A stretch of DNA of 5,024 nucleotides from Parvularcula sp. (lineage in GTDB: Bacteria > Pseudomonadota > Alphaproteobacteria > Caulobacterales > Parvularculaceae), in assembly GCA_003506635.1 (NCBI GenBank), contig DNZB01000308.1:1-5024 (forward strand). The letters are read 5' to 3'. The position numbers were made by a program, and so were the translations under genes. Of this stretch, positions 1-4,989 are shown in pieces. Positions within the stretch are counted from its first letter, which is position 1, and each line of letters opens with the position of its first letter. The notes below the pieces were generated by a model. It ran no database searches. It was not told where the DNA came from and saw only the letters and a list, made by a program, of their open reading frames with translations.

Positions 1-951
1 CTGAAATCGATCGCGCTTTACCGCGATGGCTCGAAATTGTCGCAGCCGCTCGCCGCGACCCTCATCGCCGCAGAGGACGAGGAGGACGCCGACGACGTCG
101 CCGAAGCGATCGCCGCCGCGCCCGCCGCGGAGCGCTCGCGCATTGTCGCCGAACGCATCGTCGAGCGCATCATCGAGCGCACGCCCGGGCGCCGGCGCCT
201 CCCTGATCGCCGCAAGGGCTACATCCAGAAGGCGATCGTCGGCGGGCACAAGGTCTATCTCCACACCGGCGAATTCGATGAGGGCGAACTCGGCGAGATC
301 TTCGTCGACATGCACAAGGAAGGCGCGGCCTTCCGCAGCCTGATGAACAATTTCGCCATCGCGGTTTCGCTCGGCCTGCAATATGGCGTGCCGCTTGAAG
401 AATTCGTCGACGCCTATGTCTTCACGCGCTTTGATCCTTCGGGCCCGGTCGAGGGCAATGATTCGATCAGGCATGCGACGTCGATTCTCGATTACATCTT
501 TCGCGAGCTTGCGATCTCCTATCTCGGCCGCAACGATCTTGCGCATGTCGATCCGCATGAAAGCGCCGTCGACGCCATCGGCCGCGGCGTCAATCGCGAG
601 AAGGCGCAGGAAGACGCCGCGCGCCTCATTTCCAAGGGCTTTTCGCGCTCGACCGTCACCGACAATCTCGTCGTCCTGCGCGGCGGCGAGTTCGACCGGC
701 TGCGCAAACCGGCGGAAGACGCCGTCGCCGCAACGCCGCCCGAAATAGAGGCGCAGGTCGCAAGGCTCGCCGAGGCGGTGAACCGGAAAGCCCCGCCCGG
801 CAGTCTCGCCGCGCCGGCCGCGCGCATCTCAACCGCGCGCGCCAAGGGCTATGAGGGCGATGCTTGCCCCGAATGCGGCCAGTTCACCCTCGTCCGCACA
901 GGCGCATGCCTGCGCTGCGACAGCTGCGGCGCGAATACGGGTTGCTCATAA
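1..951 (+). CDS. nrdJ: Vitamin B12-dependent (class II) ribonucleotide reductase, C-terminal part (5' partial)
   Basis: This is the last 316 codons of an adenosylcobalamin-dependent ribonucleotide reductase, which makes deoxyribonucleotides from ribonucleotides in the cytoplasm. The frame is open from base 1 and reads [13 protein letters not shown] across the left edge, a stretch typical of the end of the NrdJ catalytic barrel. There is no true start in the window; the TTG at 37-39 is internal. After a low-complexity Ala/Glu-rich linker (fragment residues about 18-45) comes a TSCPD-type region (about 66-175) with the landmarks [22 protein letters not shown] and [20 protein letters not shown]. 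The C-terminal tail has cysteines at fragment residues 289, 292, 303, 306, 309 and 315 (CPEC, CLRCDSC, TGCS). It looks like a metal-binding or redox-active tail of the kind used to re-reduce the active site in this family. The stop is TAA at 949-951. No convincing terminator follows. The catalytic cysteines, radical-site residues and cobalamin-binding parts lie outside the window. Confidence 0.95.
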   Translation: MKSIALYRDGSKLSQPLAATLIAAEDEEDADDVAEAIAAAPAAERSRIVAERIVERIIERTPGRRRLPDRRKGYIQKAIVGGHKVYLHTGEFDEGELGEIFVDMHKEGAAFRSLMNNFAIAVSLGLQYGVPLEEFVDAYVFTRFDPSGPVEGNDSIRHATSILDYIFRELAISYLGRNDLAHVDPHESAVDAIGRGVNREKAQEDAARLISKGFSRSTVTDNLVVLRGGEFDRLRKPAEDAVAATPPEIEAQVARLAEAVNRKAPPGSLAAPAARISTARAKGYEGDACPECGQFTLVRTGACLRCDSCGANTGCS

Positions 952-963
952 CAGTTCAGGCGT

Positions 964-981
964 TGGTGGGCCCGGAGGGAC
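964..981 (-). other. Isolated tRNA 3'-end fragment, candidate attachment-site core
   Basis: Read on the minus strand this is GTCCCTCCGGGCCCACCA. It parses exactly as the end of a tRNA: the last two T-loop bases (GT), the T-stem 3' strand CCCTC beginning with the invariant C61, a 7-nt acceptor strand CGGGCCC, discriminator A, then CCA. Further upstream on that strand (bases above 981) the sequence becomes CACT, where a T loop would need TTCGA or TTCAA, and no D arm, anticodon arm or acceptor 5' strand follows. It is therefore a fragment, not a gene. Such 3'-end duplicates are what tyrosine-recombinase islands leave at one end after integrating into a tRNA gene. The CCA end faces nrdJ, so the island would be to the right and the intact tRNA at its far end. 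Amino-acid identity cannot be assigned from this piece. A chance match of 18 nt is possible but would need to fit several tRNA rules at once. Confidence 0.55.
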
Positions 982-1145
982 AGTGATTAATACTGAAAAA
1001 CAGACGCTTGCGTTGTCTAGCGGACATATTCCTTCGTAACAAAATCAATGGCTTACAGATTTGGTTGGCTAGCACGTCCGCTCTTCGCATTCCTCACATT
1101 GTCCGTCTTCCAGTGCAGCATCGGCATACGAGCGGGCGCGAGATA

Positions 1146-1244
1146 TCACACCTTTTGCGCTGTCCCGCCCTTCAGGGCGCGGCGCGAGCCCAGCGCATCG
1201 TGCGCCGCAATCTCCTGCAACAGATCGAGAATCCGAGTAGCGCC
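1146..1244 (-). pseudogene. Remnant resembling the N-terminal region of an AbiEii-type nucleotidyltransferase toxin
   Basis: In one minus-strand frame, bounded by TGA at 1245-1247 and TGA at 1146-1148, the translation includes RILDLLQEIAAHDALGSR (nt 1235-1182) followed by ALKGGTA. This pattern, a helical RxLDLLxxI segment leading to ALKGGTAL, is characteristic of the AbiEii/AbiGii nucleotidyltransferase family (toxins of type IV toxin-antitoxin and abortive-infection modules). The resemblance stops right after GGTA: the family would continue with LNLF and later a DxD metal-binding motif, whereas here the frame reads QKV and ends. Only about 26 residues are recognisable, with no start codon and no catalytic residues, so it cannot be functional. 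I see no AbiEi antitoxin next to it. It is probably a scrap of a toxin gene left in the island after a deletion. The call rests on recalled family motifs, not on an alignment. Confidence 0.4.
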
Positions 1245-1335
1245 TCAGTTTGAATTTTCCGCTTAAACCTTTGACGGGAAGCAGCCGGAAGGTCGTCATT
1301 CCCCATCGGTCGGCAGTAGGCTTGAATTAGCCGAT

Positions 1336-1350
1336 GCTGTTGCAAAAGTC
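1336..1350. repeat. Candidate terminal inverted repeat of the IS1182-like element
   Basis: The sequence GCTGTTGCAAAAGTC lies about 95 bp beyond the transposase stop codon. A TGTTGCAAAAGT core is the kind of end I associate with IS1182-family elements. The matching copy is not in the window because the other end of the element has been lost, so the exact boundary cannot be proved here. Confidence 0.4.
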
Positions 1351-2563
1351 GGTGAGATATTCGAGCATCCCGCCGGTTGCTGGCGGCAAAGCGAGGCGAT
1401 TGTCCTTCCGACGGGCAGACCGCCGTAATGTTAGCGTCTCCGTTCAGGCCGCCGCTACGGTCATCCCGGACGGTGCGACGAGTTTAGCGAGCTTCCTCAA
1501 ATTCTGTGCTGCCGCGGCGAGAGTGAATTCGTCGTGAGCTCCTGATGGTCCGCGCAAGCGGAGCCGGTCGAGCTTCAATATGCGCTTCAGATGCGCAAAC
1601 AGCATCTCGACCTTCTTTCGATCGCGGCGTGACTGCTCATATTCCGGCGCCGCATCGATTGCTCTGGCGACATCGCGTGCGGCCTCGTGCACGCTGCGTA
1701 TGACCTTTCGATGCGGCTGTCCTGGGCAGCAGCGCTGCTTCAGGGCGCATGCGTCACAGTCCTTTTTGCTGGCGCGGTAGAGCCGTTGACCGGCTTTAGT
1801 GACGCCGGAGCGGTGCTTCTGAAACCGGCGTTGAAATTGCTTCAGCGTCTTTCCGGCCGGGCACGTGTAAACTCCCGCTTCCGCATCAAAGGAGAAATCA
1901 GAACGATTGAATGATCCGTCCGTGCGGTCGCCCTTATCCCACACTGGCACGTGCGGCTCGATTTTCTTCTCGCCGACCATCCACGCCAACATTTAGGCTG
2001 TGCCATATGCCGTGTCGCCAATGAGCCGCTTTGGCTTCAGACCAAAGCGGTTCTCAACGCGACCGATCATCGTCTTTGTCGCGTTGACCTCCGCAGTGCG
2101 CAAAGCGGGCGTGGCGGCGACATCCATGATCACGGCATGTTTGATGTCGATCAGGTAATTCGTGCACCAGCCGAAGAAGGCCGGTCTGCCGACAGCCGCA
2201 GTTAGGCGCGACGCTGGATCAGACAAGGAAATCTCCTTTGGAGATGCGGCTTCCCGATCAATGCCCTTGAGGTATTCGCGCACCGCGCGGCTTGGGCCGC
2301 TTCCCCCGGATCCGCCGGACCAGTCGTGATCGTCACCGCCATCGATATGATTTTGACGGTTGGCGTCAGCGCGAATGATGCTCGCATCGGTCGCGAAGCC
2401 TTCCCCGCCGACCAATCCCTTGTCCACGCAGGTCTCTACGATGGTCTCAAACAGTTTGCGCAAAATGTCGGCGTCGCGGAAACGGCCGTGGCGGGCTCGG
2501 GAGAATGCGGAATGGTTCGGGATCGGCTCCTCAAGGCCCAACCTGCAAAACCAGCGGCAATTA
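1336..2563 (-). mobile_element. IS1182-like insertion sequence remnant
   Basis: The element is defined by its broken transposase (1444-2580) and a likely right end at 1336-1350. The left end, meaning the N-terminal part of the transposase plus the terminal repeat on that side, is missing. Recognisable protein similarity begins only at about 2560, and the adjoining sequence up to 2623 does not encode the expected N-terminal transposase motifs in any frame I checked. No partner to the 1336-1350 repeat and no target duplication can be found, consistent with a deletion that removed one end. The element separates the toxin-like scrap on its left from the hypothetical gene cluster on its right. It cannot be autonomously mobile. 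Confidence 0.75.
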
Positions 2564-2580
2564 TATACTTGAATGAACAA
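1444..2580 (-). pseudogene. IS1182-family transposase, 5'-truncated and interrupted by an in-frame TAA
   Basis: This DDE transposase would cut and paste its insertion sequence. Two open segments, 2580-1996 and 1992-1444, lie in the same frame and are separated only by a TAA codon at 1995-1993. Joined, they give a continuous IS1182-type catalytic region. It runs from RWFCRLGLE and FSRARHGRFRD, through first Asp in GFATDAS (codon at about 2388), second Asp in GDTAYGTA (about 2016), and Cys pairs in DCDACALKQRCC, to the Glu in KVEMLFAHLKRI (about 1608) and the C-terminal GAHDEFTLAAAAQNLRKLAKL. Family members usually have Glu where the stop is (GTA-E-MLAW), so one GAA-to-TAA change explains it. 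The first roughly 70 residues are also missing. The apparent first five residues (MFIQV) are probably junction sequence rather than native transposase. With both defects the gene is dead. Confidence 0.85.
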
Positions 2581-2623
2581 AACGGATCAGGCATACGGAG
2601 AGGGACAGGCCGGCGCAGAGTAT

Positions 2624-3389
2624 TCAGAGGGTGACCGCCGCGATGCGGTCAGCCTCTGCTTTCAATCCCAAGAAGATGCGCTCAATTTCGCGCGTGACTT
2701 CGCGGATGAGGGTAGGCGCCGGAGCGTCGAGGGGGGGGCTGGCCATTCCCGAGGAATACGCCAAGGGACACTTGGAGATCGTGGTTGAAGTAACCACCCT
2801 CGCCGATGCGAACAAGTTCAACCTTGTTTTGCGATGCGACCCATCGCGACGCCCCCAACGTGACGCGCCCGCCTACCAAGGCAGGATTCCAGTTCGGAAC
2901 GCGGATTTCGTTCCGCGGGCGAAGGCTGATGATACGTCGGTGTTTATTCGGGCCCGCCAAAGAGAGGACGGCGTAGAGTCTTGGATTCCCTGTTTGGCAT
3001 ACGTTCAGCGCCTCAATGAATGTGATCAAATCGGGATGGACATTGCCGCACCGCCGTTTGATTTCAGATTTGAGGTCATTGGGGGATTTGCCAATTGGGA
3101 AGTGGATTCCCTTCGCGTCCTGCCTGCCGCACTGAAGCGCGGCATCGCCCAGCGCTTGGTCAAGCGCATGCTTCAGGTTGTTGAGGAGGTAGTAAGCGAC
3201 GAGCTTGATTCGCGGCGGTATTGGCTTTCGGAGTCGCAGGCATATAACTTTTTCGCGTGTTTTGTTGTCGAATTCTTCGATAAATTCGTAACCGCTAGGG
3301 TTGACGAGATCGGCAGCAAGCTTTTCAAACTCGGCAAGCCCAGCCAAGCAGTAGCCTTGGACTTTCGAATAGCTCAAAACCATCATCAT
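2624..3389 (-). pseudogene. Hypothetical protein (about 254 residues), frameshifted at a C8 run
   Basis: I recall this as resembling a widespread bacterial hypothetical family without known function; nothing here shows an enzyme motif. The first segment starts at one of three consecutive ATGs (3389, 3386 or 3383). It reads through LRLRKPIPPRIKLVAYYLLNNLKHALDQ, cut here for length, with the landmarks GIHFPIGKSPNDLK, HPDLITFIEAL and GPNKHRRIISLRP. It then hits a run of eight C on the coding strand (8 G at 2731-2738). With one C removed, the frame continues from GNGQP into PLDAPAPTLIREVTREIERIF, again cut, and ends LKAEADRIAAVTL with TGA at 2626-2624. The shift is thus one extra base relative to a 254-residue product. 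Unshifted, the frame runs on to an unrelated tail ending at 2682. It may be a real mutation, a phase-variable tract or a sequencing error. The ribosome binding site is weak: AGGA at 3403-3406 sits 13 nt from the first ATG. Confidence 0.65.
2625..2658. repeat. 14-bp inverted repeat (one mismatch) at the 3' end of the frameshifted gene
   Basis: The arms 2625-2638 (CAGAGGGTGACCGC) and 2645-2658 (GCGGTCAGCCTCTG) pair over 13 of 14 positions around a 6-nt loop; the one mismatch is G opposite G. The hairpin includes the last codons of the minus-strand hypothetical gene and overlaps its stop. It could serve as a stem-loop terminator or 3' stabiliser for that gene, but neither strand shows a T-rich tract after it. 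Some of the palindrome may simply be coding constraint. Confidence 0.5.
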
Positions 3390-3391
3390 CC

Positions 3392-3562
3392 ATGACCAAT
3401 TGTCCTGACGGAAAGAAATTCAACGACGCGCTGAAGCGCGCTTTGAGTATGCCGCCTGCGCCGCACAAGCCGCTCGGAAAGAAGGCGCCAAAGAAGAGGG
3501 CGGCGAAGAAAAAAGCCAAGCCCAGCGGGAGACGCGATGATGCCGAACGCCGAGTTTATTGA
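3392..3562 (+). CDS. Small basic hypothetical protein (56 residues)
   Basis: ATG at 3392 to TGA at 3560-3562. The protein begins MTNCPDGKKFNDALKRAL, has a central MPPAPHKPLGKK, and ends in a Lys/Ala/Arg-rich tail (GKKAPKKRAAKKKAKPSGRR). An ALKRAL helix followed by PPxPHKPL is a layout I associate with short uncharacterised proteins in Rhizobiales genomes and prophages. The basic tail suggests nucleic-acid contact, but that is inference. Third positions are mostly G or C, as in real genes of this genome. No Shine-Dalgarno sequence is visible upstream (CATCATCATCC), and the start overlaps the start region of the divergent frameshifted gene. It overlaps the next + strand ORF by 26 nt. Function not recognised. 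Confidence 0.5.
   Translation: MTNCPDGKKFNDALKRALSMPPAPHKPLGKKAPKKRAAKKKAKPSGRRDDAERRVY
3527..3531 (+). promoter_or_regulatory. Ribosome binding site for the 59-residue ORF
   Basis: GGGAG sits 5 nt before ATG 3537 and 8 nt before ATG 3540. The spacing slightly favours the second ATG. The site lies within the coding sequence of the upstream 56-residue ORF. Confidence 0.45.
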
Positions 3563-3716
3563 TCTGCAAGGGCAGATAAACGCCCTTGCAGCTGAGGTTG
3601 TTGATCTCAAATCGCTTGTGAAGCGCGTTTCAGAATCTCTCGCGCCTCTGACAAGGCGAGCGAGCGAAGCTGAGACTCAGTTTGCTCGCCAGGCGGATCA
3701 AACGGAAACGAATTGA
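3537..3716 (+). CDS. Small coiled-coil-like hypothetical protein (59 residues)
   Basis: ATG at 3537 (or the immediately following ATG at 3540) to TGA at 3714-3716. The segment FIDLQGQINALAAEVVDLKS and the following LVKRVSESL show heptad-like spacing of Leu, Ile and Val, so a short coiled coil or helical dimer is likely. The C-terminal part is polar and rich in Glu, Gln and Thr. A ribosome binding site GGGAG lies at 3527-3531, 5 nt before the first ATG and 8 nt before the second. Its start lies inside the end of the 56-residue ORF, suggesting translational coupling. Its last 110 nt (3607-3716) run antisense to the end of the 71-residue minus-strand gene, which is better supported, so one of the two tails may not be under protein-level selection. 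No function recognised. Confidence 0.45.
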   Translation: MMPNAEFIDLQGQINALAAEVVDLKSLVKRVSESLAPLTRRASEAETQFARQADQTETN

Positions 3717-3822
3717 CAAAAACCATTGATCCGAAGTCGTCACGCAAGGTGACGGTAGCCTTTTTGCGATCAAGGCTGACTTGCACATCGTGGATTGAGT
3801 AGTCGCGCTTTTCGGGCTTCAT
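3607..3822 (-). CDS. Hypothetical protein (71 residues)
   Basis: Start ATG at 3822-3820, stop TGA at 3609-3607. I chose this start over the ATG at 3894 because AAGGA lies 7 nt before it, while the 24 extra residues of the longer form look non-native. The product begins MKPEKRDYSIHDVQVSLDRK. It continues with alternating hydrophobic residues (ATVTLRDDFGSMVFV) that suggest two or three beta strands, then FDPPGEQ, and ends with an amphipathic helix (SLALSEAREILKRASQAI). There are no Cys or His clusters, signal peptide or membrane segment, so it is probably a small cytoplasmic alpha/beta protein. I do not recognise the family. Its 3' end overlaps the 59-residue + strand ORF tail to tail by 110 nt. 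Confidence 0.7.
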   Translation of the reverse strand: MKPEKRDYSIHDVQVSLDRKKATVTLRDDFGSMVFVNSFPFDPPGEQTESQLRSLALSEAREILKRASQAI

Positions 3823-3829
3823 CGGGCTT

Positions 3830-3834
3830 TCCTT
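3830..3834 (-). promoter_or_regulatory. Ribosome binding site deciding the start of the 71-residue gene
   Basis: On the minus strand AAGGA is followed by 7 nt (AAGCCCG) and then ATG at 3822. This is a near-ideal Shine-Dalgarno sequence and spacing. Confidence 0.75.
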
Positions 3835-3924
3835 ATGAAAGCCAATCGCGATTGACCGCGAATCCCGACTCTGCGATGCATGAGGCGTGATCACGGACTA
3901 ACCGCCATCGGCGGGCTACAGCTT

Positions 3925-3951
3925 TCGCCGGGCGACCCAATCGCCCGGCGA
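3925..3951. repeat. Perfect 11-bp inverted repeat with 5-nt loop
   Basis: TCGCCGGGCGA (3925-3935), loop CCCAA, then TCGCCCGGCGA (3941-3951): a fully paired GC-rich hairpin in non-coding sequence between the 71-residue gene and the IS1595 element. Neither side has the T tract of a classical intrinsic terminator. It could be a terminator of a leftward gene displaced by the insertion, or a protein-binding palindrome upstream of the 71-residue gene. A weaker hairpin (CCGCC-ATC-GGCGG) lies next to it at 3902-3914. Confidence 0.55.
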
Positions 3952-3963
3952 TCTGTATTCTGA

Positions 3964-3979
3964 GGGTGATTCCAAAATC
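3964..3979. repeat. Candidate terminal repeat of the IS1595-like element
   Basis: GGGTGATTCCAAAATC begins with GGG and lies at the expected distance outside the transposase stop. The mate is not in the window, and the typical 8-bp target duplication of this family cannot be checked, so this boundary is a proposal. Confidence 0.3.
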
Positions 3980-4036
3980 GGCGCCTAGGTGCCTTTTGTG
4001 CGCCTCTGCCAGCGCTTGAAGCGCCTCGCCTTCTGC

Positions 4037-4975
4037 TTAGGCGAGCGCGGCTTCACCAGTCCGCCGATAGGTGAGGCGCTTACCGGACGCGCCCTTGATG
4101 GCCTTCTCGGCGCGTTCCGTATCGGAGACGCCAAGGGCCGAGCGCTCGTTATGGCGGAAGTCGAACTCGGCCAAATAGCGCTTCAAATGCGCTTGCGAGA
4201 CGTGGTGATAGGTGCCGGTGATGCCGCGCTTCAGGATCGAGAAGTAATTCTCGACCGTGTTGGTGTGGAAGTAGCCGCCAAGGCGGGCGTATTCGTCGGC
4301 GGAATGGTTGACCGTGCCGTGAAGGGCGAACTGCTTGCCAAGGTTCTCATAGACGAGCGCTTCGTCGGTCATCAGCGCGGACGCGCGGTCGATCTGGGTA
4401 TAGAGGATCGGCTTCAGCGTCTTGGCGGTGACGTTCGCGACATGGAACGAGCGGACGCGGCCTTCGCGCTCGACAAGCGAGAGGACGGCTGCCTTCTTGG
4501 CGGGAGCGCGGAAGGCGCGGTTCTTGGCCTTGCCGCCGACATAGGTTTCGTCGGCTTCAACGGCCTTGTCAGCGCCGCCAAGGCCGCCCTTGGCTTCATC
4601 GGTTCCGGGCTTCATGGCCTCGCAGATGCGGTGCGCCATGAACCACGCGGTCTTGTAGGTGACGCCGAGCATACGGTGCAGTTGATGCGCCGACATGCCC
4701 TTCTTGGAAGCGGTCATAAGGTGGAAGGCGAGCAGCCACGTTGTGAGCGGAATATGCGAGCGCTCGAAAACGGTTCCAACCGTGACGGTGAACTTCTTGC
4801 GGCAGTCGCGGCAGTTGTACTGGCCAAGGTCGGCGGCTTTGCCGCCAAGCTTCTTGACCGTCTCGGTTTGGCCGCAGCGGGGGCAGTAAGCGCCATCCGG
4901 CCAGCGGAGCGCTTCAAGATGCTCGCGGGCTTTGATTTCGTCTTTGAAGATCGGGTTTTTGAGGTTCACGGTCAT
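4037..4975 (-). CDS. IS1595-family (ISXO2-like) transposase, 312 residues, intact
   Basis: This transposase catalyses movement of its insertion sequence. Domain order is as in the family. First comes an N-terminal zinc ribbon with Cys 31, 34, 55 and 58 (YCPRCG and YNCRDCRKKF). Next is a helical region with FERSHIPLTTWLLAFHLM, SAHQLHRMLGVTYKTAWFM and HRI (residues 70-118). The ISXO2-like catalytic domain follows, with Asp142 in EADETYVGGK, Asp204 in LMTDEAL and the NTVENYFSILKRG motif, in which Glu242 is the likely third acidic residue and Lys249 lies one helical turn on. Downstream are GTYHHVS and FDFRHNERSALG, and the protein ends near GKRLTYRRTGEAALA, a normal end for the group. ATG 4975 is supported by AAGGA 9 nt upstream. 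No frameshift or stop is present and all expected motifs are there, so it is probably active. Confidence 0.93.
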   Translation of the reverse strand: MTVNLKNPIFKDEIKAREHLEALRWPDGAYCPRCGQTETVKKLGGKAADLGQYNCRDCRKKFTVTVGTVFERSHIPLTTWLLAFHLMTASKKGMSAHQLHRMLGVTYKTAWFMAHRICEAMKPGTDEAKGGLGGADKAVEADETYVGGKAKNRAFRAPAKKAAVLSLVEREGRVRSFHVANVTAKTLKPILYTQIDRASALMTDEALVYENLGKQFALHGTVNHSADEYARLGGYFHTNTVENYFSILKRGITGTYHHVSQAHLKRYLAEFDFRHNERSALGVSDTERAEKAIKGASGKRLTYRRTGEAALA

Positions 4976-4984
4976 GGCGCTTGT

Positions 4985-4989
4985 TCCTT
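4985..4989 (-). promoter_or_regulatory. Ribosome binding site of the IS1595 transposase
   Basis: AAGGA on the minus strand, 9 nt (ACAAGCGCC) before ATG 4975. It fixes the start of the transposase. Confidence 0.65.

Noticed and set aside
37..39. Possible nrdJ start codon TTG
   Set aside because: The frame is open from base 1 and encodes typical NrdJ residues (ALYRDGSK) before it, so this codon is internal.
26..845. Arg/Ser-rich open frames overlapping nrdJ on both strands
   Set aside because: Low-complexity translations with no motifs; shadows of the nrdJ frame.
1008..1299. Several 60-80-residue open frames on both strands between nrdJ and the IS1182 remnant
   Set aside because: None has a convincing ribosome binding site or recognisable motif as a whole. 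The only protein-like stretch is the AbiEii-like fragment, which is in a different minus-strand frame.
2631..3395. 254-residue open frame on the + strand
   Set aside because: It is the exact antisense of the frameshifted hypothetical gene, whose minus-strand translation has family-like motifs. It is uninterrupted only because the frameshift does not affect the opposite frame in the same way.
3325..3610. Two minus-strand open frames (64 and 74 residues), one rich in Phe and Ala like a membrane protein
   Set aside because: The Phe-rich stretch is simply the antisense of the Lys-rich tail (AAG/AAA codons) of the 56-residue + strand ORF. The codon pattern supports the + strand.
3822..3894. Upstream ATG at 3894 as start of the 71-residue gene
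   Set aside because: The ATG at 3822 has an AAGGA site at ideal spacing, while the added residues look like translated leader.
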